This document shows, piece after piece, positions 1-5,198 of a DNA stretch of 5,198 bases (its first letter is position 1; every line of letters starts with the position of its first letter). The DNA lies in the NCBI GenBank assembly GCA_020852775.1, contig JADZAD010000001.1, positions 1-5,198 of the forward strand, read 5' to 3'. A model generated the notes under the pieces. It searched no databases. It saw only the letters and a list, made by a program, of their open reading frames with translations, and was not told the DNA's origin. Source of the DNA: Anaerolineae bacterium. Its GTDB lineage: Bacteria > Chloroflexota > Anaerolineae > Aggregatilineales > UBA3940. The translations under genes and the position numbers were made by a program.

Positions 1-103
1 ACACTGATCGCGGGGGATGCCATCGGGTAATGCCTGCTTTCCACTGGGTATAGGGGATGGAGAACCAGAGCGGCGGCACGGAAGGGCTCCGCGCCACAAG
101 TTC

Positions 104-131
104 ATTATATCCGGGGGCGGGGAGGAGACAA
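104..131 (-). promoter_or_regulatory. Candidate sigma70-type promoter pointing left, out of the window
   Basis: On the minus strand a perfect TATAAT hexamer (104-109) lies 16 bp downstream of TTGTCT (126-131, four of six matches to TTGACA). It sits just past the end of the carbonic anhydrase gene, so it would drive a gene to the left, perhaps one starting near 21-44. A perfect -10 in such GC-rich DNA is notable, but no downstream gene can be confirmed inside the window, so the call rests on the two boxes alone. Confidence 0.35.
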
Positions 132-156
132 AGAGCCGCACTGTTGTACTGACACT

Positions 157-182
157 CTGAGCCTGCCCCAATCCCGGTTCAG
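157..182 (-). terminator. Weak hairpin after the carbonic anhydrase gene
   Basis: Seven-base arms at 157-163 and 176-182 pair except at one position, around a 12-base loop, starting 5 bp past the carbonic anhydrase stop. It could end or stabilise the leftward transcript. There is no T-tract after it, so it is not a classical intrinsic terminator and may be chance. Confidence 0.18.
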
Positions 183-186
183 CCCG

Positions 187-819
187 CTACGCCGGCCCCA
201 CTCTGTACAGCGCCTCCAGATCATCGGGGCCGGAGAGATGCACCCCCAGGTCCTTGAGCAGGCCGTCCTGCAGGCCGTAGACCCAGCCATGCACCGCGAG
301 GGGCTGGCCGCGACGCCACGCGCCCTGCACGATGGTGGTCTGGCAGGCATGGTGCACCTGCTCGATGACGTTGAGTTCGCAGAAGCGGTCAAACCGTGCG
401 GCTTCGGGCAGCGCGTCCAGCACAGGCGCATGCTTCTGGTAGATATCCTTGAGGTGGCGCAGCCAGTTGTCGATCAGGCCCAGTTCCTGATTGCGCATCG
501 CCGCCTGCACCCCGCCGCAGCCGTAGTGGCCGCACACGATGATGTGCCGGACTCGCAGCACCTCCACGGCGTACTGGATGACGGAAAGGCAGTTCAGGTC
601 GGTGTGCAGCACCAGGTTGGCGATGTTGCGCTGGACAAAGACCTCACCGGGCAGCAGCCCGATGATCTCGTTGGCTGGTACGCGGCTGTCCGCGCAGCCG
701 ATCCACAGGTATTCCGGGGCCTGCTGGGCCGCCAGCGTCTCAAAGAAATGTGGATTATCGGCGGTCATGCGCGTGGCCCATTGCTGGTTGTTGTCAAAAA
801 GGTGGCTGAGGGTCTGCAA
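187..819 (-). CDS. can: Type II beta-carbonic anhydrase (Can/HICA-like)
   Basis: A cytoplasmic zinc enzyme interconverting CO2 and bicarbonate, which supplies bicarbonate for carboxylation reactions. With a TTG start at 817-819 the protein has 210 residues. The zinc ligands are Cys42, Asp44, His98 and Cys101, seen in CADSR and HYGCGGVQAA; Asp44-Arg46 is the usual catalytic dyad. Trp39, Arg64 and Tyr181 match the residues that form the non-catalytic bicarbonate site of Haemophilus influenzae HICA and E. coli Can, so it is probably an allosteric, pH-sensitive type II enzyme. The TTG is preferred because GGAG lies 7 bases upstream (827-830), family homology begins there, and residue numbering then equals HICA exactly. 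The alternative ATG at 907-909 would add 30 residues of low-complexity sequence and lies upstream of the promoter candidate. The family is very secure, the start fairly so. It is divergent from the rightward gene run. Confidence 0.95.
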   Translation of the reverse strand: MQTLSHLFDNNQQWATRMTADNPHFFETLAAQQAPEYLWIGCADSRVPANEIIGLLPGEVFVQRNIANLVLHTDLNCLSVIQYAVEVLRVRHIIVCGHYGCGGVQAAMRNQELGLIDNWLRHLKDIYQKHAPVLDALPEAARFDRFCELNVIEQVHHACQTTIVQGAWRRGQPLAVHGWVYGLQDGLLKDLGVHLSGPDDLEALYRVGPA

Positions 820-826
820 GGTACGG

Positions 827-830
827 CTCC
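827..830 (-). promoter_or_regulatory. Ribosome binding site deciding the TTG start of carbonic anhydrase
   Basis: GGAG on the minus strand, seven bases before TTG at 817-819. The ATG pair at 904-909 has no comparably good site at the right distance. This favours the unusual TTG start. Confidence 0.55.
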
Positions 831-857
831 GGTAAGGTGCTCGGCGGTCGTGCTGTT

Positions 858-886
858 GTTTTACCCGATCCGGCGGCCTGTGTACA
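858..886 (-). promoter_or_regulatory. Candidate promoter of the carbonic anhydrase gene
   Basis: On the minus strand TGTACA (881-886, four of six matches to TTGACA) is followed after exactly 17 bp by TAAAAC (858-863, four of six matches to TATAAT). Transcription would start near 851, giving a leader of roughly 30 bases before the TTG start. This agrees with the short form of the protein, since the upstream ATG would not be transcribed. Both boxes are imperfect. Confidence 0.35.
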
Positions 887-899
887 GGGGGAGAGATTC

Positions 900-952
900 C
901 CGCCATCATCCGGTCTGGTGTATCCTGATAGAGATCGAATAGATGATGGCGG
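900..952. repeat. Perfect 11-bp inverted repeat in the divergent promoter region
   Basis: CCGCCATCATC at 900-910 is the exact reverse complement of GATGATGGCGG at 942-952. The arms are separated by 31 bp and their centres are 42 bp apart, about four turns of B-DNA, so both lie on the same face of the helix. Near the dyad is a small palindrome-like TATCCTGATA (921-930), and CTGATA (925-930) is echoed inverted by TATCAG (953-958). The element lies between the divergent carbonic anhydrase and small-protein genes. A pair of operator half-sites for a regulator that bridges or loops DNA is the natural inference; a long-loop hairpin in RNA is another reading. No regulator gene is adjacent. Confidence 0.6.
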
Positions 953-976
953 TATCAGCAGGAAAGGATTGTGGCG

Positions 977-1183
977 ATGACGGACGATGACGAAACCCGG
1001 ATTCTGGCACGGGACCCCCGTGGAAAGCCGTCGCTCTCAGCAGCAGAGTTGATGGCTTATGTGATTCGCGGCGGGCTGTTTGGGCGCCGGAAGCGGGAGG
1101 ATGTGGATACTCAGAATGACGCCCCGACTGAGCAACAGAAGAGCGAGCAGAAGGATCGGAAAGGCAGGCACCCGAAAGGCTGA
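977..1183 (+). CDS. Small charged hypothetical protein, 68 residues
   Basis: Function not recognised. The start is taken as ATG at 977, because AGGAAAGGA (960-968) is correctly spaced for it and too close to the GTG at 971. The N-terminal part is acidic (MTDDDETR). A short segment around residues 20-35 (SAAELMAYVIRGGLFG) could form an amphipathic helix, and the C-terminal third is rich in Lys, Arg, Glu and Gln and looks disordered and basic. There is no signal peptide, no convincing membrane helix and no cysteine pair. It is the first gene of the rightward run and ends 50 bp before the pentapeptide gene, so co-transcription is likely. The ribosome binding site and position support a real gene, but it has no family match that I can name. 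Confidence 0.6.
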   Translation: MTDDDETRILARDPRGKPSLSAAELMAYVIRGGLFGRRKREDVDTQNDAPTEQQKSEQKDRKGRHPKG

Positions 1184-1195
1184 TCCGGTTGGGAA

Positions 1196-1211
1196 GGGTG
1201 TGCTGACACCC
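1196..1211 (+). other. Short perfect hairpin between the small gene and the pentapeptide gene
   Basis: GGGTGT (1196-1201) and ACACCC (1206-1211) pair perfectly around the loop GCTG. It lies 12 bp past the small gene's stop and 22 bp before the next ATG. No T-tract follows, so it is not a standard terminator. It may stabilise the upstream message or lower expression of the downstream gene. Confidence 0.35.
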
Positions 1212-1233
1212 ACGCCGGGAAGAAGGCGAGGGA

Positions 1234-2361
1234 ATGAACGGGCTCAAACAGCGGTTCCTGGCGTTCTGGCGAAGCACAACCGGTAAGTCCGGTGGGTGGA
1301 CTGCTGGCCGGGCCGGATTAGCCATCACCGGGCTGGCACTGGCGGTGGGCAGCAGTTGTGGGCTGGCCGCCATCACCATCCGGGCAGCCTCCGCGGGTGA
1401 GGTAGCCAATACTCCGCTGGCCTGGCTGCTGCTGATCGGCCTGCTGCTCATTCCGGCTCTCGTCGTGAGCGGGGTAATCACCCTGCGGGCACATCGCCGG
1501 GAGGCGGAACGTGCCCGCGAAACAGCACTGCGCGCCTATCTGGAGGGACTCACCCGGCTTCTTCATGACCTCGAAGTGCCGCCCGGTGAAGAGCGCCAGC
1601 AGCTTCTGGCGCAGGCCAGGGCCAGAGCGGATGCTATTCTGGTGACGATGAAGGATGATACCCCGCGGCGGTGTGCTGTTGTGGAAGCCCTCGCCCGGGC
1701 AGGCCTCATCAGCGCACAGGGGATCGAGATGAGCCGGATGAATATGAGCCATGCCAATCTCGCGGATGCTGACCTCAGGGGGGCGGTTCTCACGGGTGCG
1801 GATCTCAGAGGGGCCCGCCTGAGGGACGCTAATCTGCGCGAAGCCCGACTGGCAAGGGCAACGCTCGCAGGTGCCAACCTCAGAGGCGCCCGGCTCAGGA
1901 GCGCCGAACTTCACGAGGCCGATCTCAGGGATACTGTCCTCACTGGCGCGACCCTGTGGGGGGCCAGCCTCACGGAGGCCAACCTCCGTGGTGCGCGGCT
2001 GAGAGCCTGCGATCTGACCCGTACAAAGATCGTGGGAGCTGATCTCACTGATGCGGCACTCTGGGGGGCCGAACTCAGGGACGCCGACCTGCGAGGCGCC
2101 AACCTGACCCGCGCGAAAGTCACCGGGACAGACCTGACCGGTGCGAACCTGAGCCATACGAACCTCACTGGCGCGGATTTCCGTGAAGCGAACTTCACTG
2201 GCGCCCGGATCGTGGGTGCAATGCTCAGGGCCACTGTCCTGCCTGATGGTAGTGCTCTGCCCGATGATGATGGCTGGGAATCCACGTGGCTGAAATGGGC
2301 GCAGACACACCTTGATGTGTGGCAGTACGCGCCCGAGGCTGCGGACAGGCGCAGCGATTGA
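1234..2361 (+). CDS. Membrane-anchored pentapeptide-repeat protein
   Basis: The protein has 375 residues and starts at ATG 1234, with AAGG (1223-1226) 7 bases upstream. Layout: basic N-terminus; membrane helix about 27-49; membrane helix about 62-84; a charged helical linker about 85-160 that resembles the linker of two-helix pentapeptide proteins of Chloroflexota and cyanobacteria; then pentapeptide repeats about 164-338; and a 37-residue tail rich in Trp and acidic residues. The basic flanks put both ends in the cytoplasm. The centre residue falls at every fifth position from 166 to 336 without a break: 35 repeats, with Leu at 28 centres and Met, Ile, Val or Phe at the others, and mostly Ala two residues before. 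Such repeats fold into a right-handed square beta-helix of four repeats per turn, so about nine turns. The biochemical role of this subfamily is not known. DNA-mimic or gyrase-protecting functions of soluble relatives (Qnr, MfpA) should not be assumed here. Confidence 0.93.
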   Translation: MNGLKQRFLAFWRSTTGKSGGWTAGRAGLAITGLALAVGSSCGLAAITIRAASAGEVANTPLAWLLLIGLLLIPALVVSGVITLRAHRREAERARETALRAYLEGLTRLLHDLEVPPGEERQQLLAQARARADAILVTMKDDTPRRCAVVEALARAGLISAQGIEMSRMNMSHANLADADLRGAVLTGADLRGARLRDANLREARLARATLAGANLRGARLRSAELHEADLRDTVLTGATLWGASLTEANLRGARLRACDLTRTKIVGADLTDAALWGAELRDADLRGANLTRAKVTGTDLTGANLSHTNLTGADFREANFTGARIVGAMLRATVLPDGSALPDDDGWESTWLKWAQTHLDVWQYAPEAADRRSD

Positions 2362-2419
2362 CCGACGGATTCAGTACGCCACATGATGCCAGCAGAACTC
2401 CCAGAGAGGTGCTGTGCCG

Positions 2420-3223
2420 ATGCCTGAACCGGATTATGAATACCATGGCCTGATGGCGGAGGCGTGGGACGTGCTGCGTGGAGATACCTCCGGCTGGCCA
2501 GATCGACTCTTTTATCTCGACCTGATCCGGCGGCATGGCCAGCCGGTGCTGGATGTTGGCTGCGGCACGGGCCGGCTGCTGCTCGATTACCTCGAACAGG
2601 GGATCGACATCGACGGCGTCGATTACTCCCCGGAGATGCTCGCGCTCTGCCGGCGCCAGGCCGCGGAACGGAGCCTCACGCCCACCCTGTACGAGCAGCC
2701 AGTCGAGGCGCTGGCCCTGCCACGCTGCTACCGCACGATCCTTGTCCCCTCCTCCTCCATCCAGCTTCTGACCGCGCCCGGTCTGGTGAACCGCGCGCTG
2801 GGGCGGCTCGTTGAGCACCTGCTGCCTGGCGGGCTGCTTGCCGCCTCGGTGATGACGCTGTGGGAGGAGGGCGATCCGCTGGAGAGCGAGTGGGAGGCCG
2901 AGGCCACCCGGCCTGACGGCGTTACCTTCCGCCGCAGCGCCCGGTCGCGCTTCGACCCGGAGATCATGTGTGAGCATACCGAAGACCTGTACCAGAAGGT
3001 GGTGGGTGGGGTCGTGGTGGCTGAGGAACTGCACCGGAAGCTGCGAGCGACACGCTCGTACACACAGGTTGAGGCGCGTTATCTGTTCGAGCGGGCCGGG
3101 CTGGTCGATGTGCGTGTGCTGCATGAGTTCACCCCGGAACCCGCCCGGCCCGAGGACACCCTGTTTGTTGTCACCGGGCGCCGGGATGACGATCTGAGAA
3201 ACGAGGATGATGATGCCGGTTAA
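2420..3223 (+). CDS. Class I SAM-dependent methyltransferase
   Basis: A cytoplasmic methyltransferase of 267 residues that transfers a methyl group from S-adenosylmethionine to an unidentified acceptor. Motif I is VLDVGCGTGRLLLD (residues 43-56), the glycine-rich cofactor loop. The acidic residue that binds the ribose is in DGVDYSPEML (Asp68). A strand ending VPSSSIQLL (109-117) and the LLPGGLL turn (134-140) complete the Rossmann-like fold. The C-terminal half (145-255) has the beta-rich form seen in small-molecule methyltransferases, ending in VVTGRR. ATG 2420 is chosen because AGAGG (2405-2409) is 10 bases away; GTG 2414 is too close to it. The gene overlaps the hydrolase gene by 11 bp, implying coupled translation. 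The N-terminal RGDTSGWPDR region recalls Chloroflexota homologues. The substrate cannot be read from the sequence. Confidence 0.93.
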   Translation: MPEPDYEYHGLMAEAWDVLRGDTSGWPDRLFYLDLIRRHGQPVLDVGCGTGRLLLDYLEQGIDIDGVDYSPEMLALCRRQAAERSLTPTLYEQPVEALALPRCYRTILVPSSSIQLLTAPGLVNRALGRLVEHLLPGGLLAASVMTLWEEGDPLESEWEAEATRPDGVTFRRSARSRFDPEIMCEHTEDLYQKVVGGVVVAEELHRKLRATRSYTQVEARYLFERAGLVDVRVLHEFTPEPARPEDTLFVVTGRRDDDLRNEDDDAG

Positions 3224-4163
3224 AGACGTGCTGGAGAAGTACGATGGAAGGCGGAAACCGGGTAAACCCCGCGAGCCGCACGCCAATCCGCTGCTCGATA
3301 CACGCTACATCCGGCGAAAGTGGCTGGATGTGCCTTACGCGGTGGGCTGCCCGCGCGCGCTGATGGACATCTACCTGCCGAACGACGGGGAGGGGCCGTT
3401 CCCTGTGATAATGTTCGCGCACGGGGGCGGGTTCTATGCCGGGACCAAGAACGACTACGAGACTTACCCGCCGCTTGAAGGGCTGAAGCGCGGTTACGCG
3501 GTCTGCGCGATCAACTACACCCTGAGCGGTGAGGCGATCTTCCCGCGGCAGGTACAGGAAGGCAAGGCGGCGCTGCGTTTCATCCGGGCGAATGCGGCAC
3601 ATTACAACCTCGATCCGTCATGCGTGATCGGCTGGGGCATGAGCGCGGGGGCGAACCTCGTGGCGATGCTGGCAACCACCGGGCATGAGCACGCCGAGGG
3701 ACTCGAAGACGATGCGATGGGGAACGCGGGCTACCCGGTGCACCTCGACGCCTGCATGATCTGGTTCTGCCCGACGGATTTCACCCGTATGCGGGAGATG
3801 CTCATCGAGGCGGGGTTCCCCCCCGGCCCGGATCACCTCGTGCCGGGGGATAATGCGCTGGACTGGTACCTCGGCATTCCGGTGGCTGAAGCACCCGACC
3901 TGGCCGCGCTTGCCAACCCCGAGACCTTCATCACACCAGCCTGCCCGCCCTTTGTAATTCAGCATGGCAAACAGGACGCCGTAGTGCCATTGCAGCAGTC
4001 AGTGATCTTTGCTGACAAGCTGGGCACGGTGATTGGGCCGGAGAAAGTCCGGCTGACCCTGTTCGACGACTATGTGCATGCCGATCGCCGCTTCGAGACA
4101 ATGCACGTGTGTTCGGGAGTGCTCGACGACCTGGAGGCACTGCTTGGGCGCGGGCAGGGGTGA
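3213..4163 (+). CDS. Alpha/beta-hydrolase, esterase/lipase of the HGGG type (HSL/BD-FAE-like)
   Basis: A 316-residue cytoplasmic serine hydrolase, probably a carboxylesterase acting on a small ester. The oxyanion-hole motif HGGGF begins at His70. The nucleophile elbow is GMSAG (142-146) with Ser144. The acid is probably Asp255 in HGKQDAVVPL, and the base His289 in DDYVHADRRF, so the triad is complete and correctly ordered. There is no signal peptide. Three ATG codons follow one another at 3207, 3210 and 3213; ACGAGG (3201-3206) abuts the first and sits 6 bases from the third, so 3213 is preferred. The start lies inside the end of the methyltransferase gene (11-bp overlap), suggesting coupled translation and perhaps action on the same or consecutive substrates. 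Peptidase or acyl-hydrolase activity is possible; the substrate is unknown. Confidence 0.93.
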   Translation: MPVKDVLEKYDGRRKPGKPREPHANPLLDTRYIRRKWLDVPYAVGCPRALMDIYLPNDGEGPFPVIMFAHGGGFYAGTKNDYETYPPLEGLKRGYAVCAINYTLSGEAIFPRQVQEGKAALRFIRANAAHYNLDPSCVIGWGMSAGANLVAMLATTGHEHAEGLEDDAMGNAGYPVHLDACMIWFCPTDFTRMREMLIEAGFPPGPDHLVPGDNALDWYLGIPVAEAPDLAALANPETFITPACPPFVIQHGKQDAVVPLQQSVIFADKLGTVIGPEKVRLTLFDDYVHADRRFETMHVCSGVLDDLEALLGRGQG

Positions 4164-4184
4164 TTTAGCGAAGTGAGGCTGACC

Positions 4185-4931
4185 ATGGTGGAGCAAGCCA
4201 CCTCTCGTGACCGCCGTCGTGGCTGTGCCGGGCAGGGGGTGTATCTGCTCGGCCTGCTGTACGCGGTGATTGTCTTTCTGACCGGGTTTGGCCCATTTGC
4301 CAACGACTGGACCGAACTGGCCGTGGTACGCCCGGTCGCGCCCTTCTATCCCGGCCGTGCCAACTGCACGGTGACTGATGCCGGGCTGGCACAGGCGGCG
4401 GTCCGGCTCCCGGAGTCGGTGGTGGCGATGCGCTACCAGGTCTCGTTCGAGCTGTTCTCAGGCTCGGATTCGCTCCATGTGACGGTGCAGGAGCCGCGGA
4501 TCACCGAACTGGACGTACCCGCGACCGAGCGTCGCGAGGCCAGCGCAATCGTGCCGCTGCCGCCCTCCGGCGAGCGCCGGCTGGTGCTGATCGCTGTGAC
4601 ACCGCTGCCGGAGGATGGCTTCCCACCGCAGTACCTGTCAGGCTGTGTCCTGCCGCCGCGTGGCTTCGCGGATTACGCCTTCGCGTATCTGCTGCCACTT
4701 ACGGCGCTGCTCCCGCTGCTGGGTGGGGCGTACCTGTTCTACGGCGATTTCCGCCGTCCGCAGCGCCTGCTGTATCTGCTGACGCTGGCCGTGATGCTGC
4801 TGGGGTACGGGGGAATGACGGCGGTCTTCCTGCCGCGGCTGCTTGTGCCGCTGGGGATCGCTGTGGCGGTGCTGGTGCTAGTCGTGGCTGGATGGTGGTG
4901 GCGGGGGCGCGGTCAGCCCGTGCGCCCGTAG
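4185..4931 (+). CDS. Four-helix membrane protein with an extracytoplasmic domain, function unknown
   Basis: Not assigned to a named family. From ATG 4185 it has 248 residues; GTGAGG (4173-4178) is 6 bases upstream, so that ATG is preferred over the GTG at 4173. A basic N-terminus (RDRRR, 8-12) precedes helix 1 (about 18-36). A soluble segment of about 125 residues (37-160) follows, beta-rich with many prolines, including QYQ-like strands around 84-101 and two cysteines (Cys61 and Cys154) that could form a disulfide. Helices 2, 3 and 4 lie at about 163-186, 195-216 and 219-239, and a basic tail (RGRGQPVRP) ends it. The positive-inside rule puts both termini in the cytoplasm and the 37-160 domain outside. 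It starts 21 bp after the hydrolase stop, consistent with one operon. It overlaps the convergent gene at its 3' end by 19 bp. Confidence 0.75.
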   Translation: MVEQATSRDRRRGCAGQGVYLLGLLYAVIVFLTGFGPFANDWTELAVVRPVAPFYPGRANCTVTDAGLAQAAVRLPESVVAMRYQVSFELFSGSDSLHVTVQEPRITELDVPATERREASAIVPLPPSGERRLVLIAVTPLPEDGFPPQYLSGCVLPPRGFADYAFAYLLPLTALLPLLGGAYLFYGDFRRPQRLLYLLTLAVMLLGYGGMTAVFLPRLLVPLGIAVAVLVLVVAGWWWRGRGQPVRP

Positions 4932-5198
4932 ACGATCACCTGCCAGATGCCCATCCGGCGGTAGAAGCGGCGCTCCAGCCCGGCGGCCTGCGCGAGCGCA
5001 TCGACCTCGCGGGTGGAGTGGGCGAACATGCGGTACTGCCAGCCGAACAGGCCGGCGAGGCGGTGCTGGCCCCACACGGCCAGCCGCGCGGCCCAGCTAT
5101 CAATCGGCAGTACTACCGCGTAGGCTCTTGCCGCCAGTGCGGTTGAGCGGCTGACCAGCGCGGGCATGTCGTCATAGCAGCAGATCACCCGGTCGAGC
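4913..5198 (-). CDS. Class I SAM-dependent methyltransferase, C-terminal part (truncated by the window)
   Basis: The reading frame stays open to the right edge and the first readable residues, LDRVICCYDDMPALV, are the typical post-core motif of small-molecule class I methyltransferases (compare the DxVVCCYPDM strand in Mg-protoporphyrin-type and related enzymes). About 95 residues are present. They end in a strand reading GIWQVIVYGRTG, the usual final beta-hairpin of the fold. The internal GTG at 5186-5188 is therefore not the true start; the SAM-binding motif I should lie beyond 5198. The protein shows no close resemblance to the methyltransferase at 2420-3223. The gene is convergent with the membrane protein and their ends overlap by 19 bp. 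The family call is moderately secure, the substrate unknown. Confidence 0.75.
   Translation of the reverse strand, partial: LDRVICCYDDMPALVSRSTALAARAYAVVLPIDSWAARLAVWGQHRLAGLFGWQYRMFAHSTREVDALAQAAGLERRFYRRMGIWQVIVYGRTG

Larger units (their letters stand above)
1..186. other. Left-edge intergenic stretch with no convincing gene
   Basis: No complete gene is supported here. On the plus strand one frame is open from the window edge to a TAA at 28-30 (readable end TLIAGDAIG), which could be the last residues of a gene lying to the left. On the minus strand a frame is open from GTG at 42-44 through ATG at 21-23 to the edge, which could instead be the beginning of a leftward gene. The two readings conflict and both are too short to judge. 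The minus-strand promoter candidate at 104-131 slightly favours the leftward gene. No tRNA or other RNA fold was recognised. Confidence 0.4.

Noticed and set aside
820..909. N-terminal extension of carbonic anhydrase from the ATG at 907-909
   Set aside because: Thirty residues rich in Pro and Arg without family similarity, no good ribosome binding site, and a promoter candidate lies inside it.
238..942. Long plus-strand open frame opposite the carbonic anhydrase gene
   Set aside because: It is the antisense of a gene with all catalytic residues conserved; its translation shows no family and is a by-product of high-GC codon bias.
1279..1293. Small hairpin ACCGG-TAAGT-CCGGT near the start of the pentapeptide gene
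   Set aside because: Only a 5-bp stem inside coding sequence, common by chance in GC-rich DNA.
1723..2247. Repetitive DNA of the pentapeptide region as a CRISPR-like or satellite array
   Set aside because: The similarity is at the level of codons for a five-residue motif, with no identical repeat-spacer units.
1318..2310. Long minus-strand open frame opposite the pentapeptide gene
   Set aside because: The regular five-codon repeat keeps the reverse strand free of stops. The translation is a shadow with a matching periodicity and has no independent ribosome binding site or domain.
2225..3286. Minus-strand open frame of about 350 codons spanning the methyltransferase gene
   Set aside because: It crosses the ends of three well-supported plus-strand genes and has no recognisable domain.
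977..4931. The rightward run as a new defence or biosynthetic system
   Set aside because: No nuclease, helicase, NTPase, toxin, synthase or mobile-element signature is present. The genes are individually ordinary, and joint function is supported only for the overlapping methyltransferase-hydrolase pair.

Overview
This is a gene-dense, high-GC bacterial chromosomal segment with one leftward gene, a divergent control region, a rightward run of five genes, and a partial leftward gene at the right edge. No RNA gene, CRISPR array, transposase, integrase or long DNA repeat was seen. The methyltransferase (region around RGDTSGWPDR and LDVGCGTGRLLLDYL) and the membrane-anchored pentapeptide protein resemble proteins I associate with Chloroflexota (Anaerolineae or Chloroflexia-like bacteria). 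That assignment is from memory of families, not a search, and is only moderately secure. The carbonic anhydrase looks like the proteobacterial Can/HICA type.

Left part (1-976). Positions 1-186 hold no convincing complete gene, only a possible leftward promoter (TATAAT at 104-109). A type II beta-carbonic anhydrase is encoded leftward at 187-819, most likely from a TTG start. Between it and the first rightward gene lies 157 bp of non-coding DNA. This contains a plausible carbonic anhydrase promoter and a perfect 11-bp inverted repeat whose arm centres are 42 bp apart.

Rightward run (977-4931). A 68-residue charged protein of unknown function is followed by a membrane-anchored pentapeptide-repeat protein with about 35 unbroken repeats. 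Next come a class I SAM-dependent methyltransferase, an alpha/beta-hydrolase with a complete catalytic set, and a four-helix membrane protein with an extracytoplasmic domain. The gaps are short (50 bp, 58 bp, an 11-bp overlap, 21 bp) and no strong terminator separates the genes, so they could be one operon. The methyltransferase and hydrolase are the most clearly coupled pair.

Right edge (4913-5198). The C-terminal part of a second, unrelated SAM-dependent methyltransferase runs leftward and overlaps the membrane-protein gene tail to tail by 19 bp.

The genes do not assemble into a recognisable defence, biosynthetic or mobile system. The most interesting items are the symmetric repeat in the divergent promoter region, the long regular pentapeptide solenoid tethered to the membrane, and the exact match of the carbonic anhydrase to allosteric HICA numbering.
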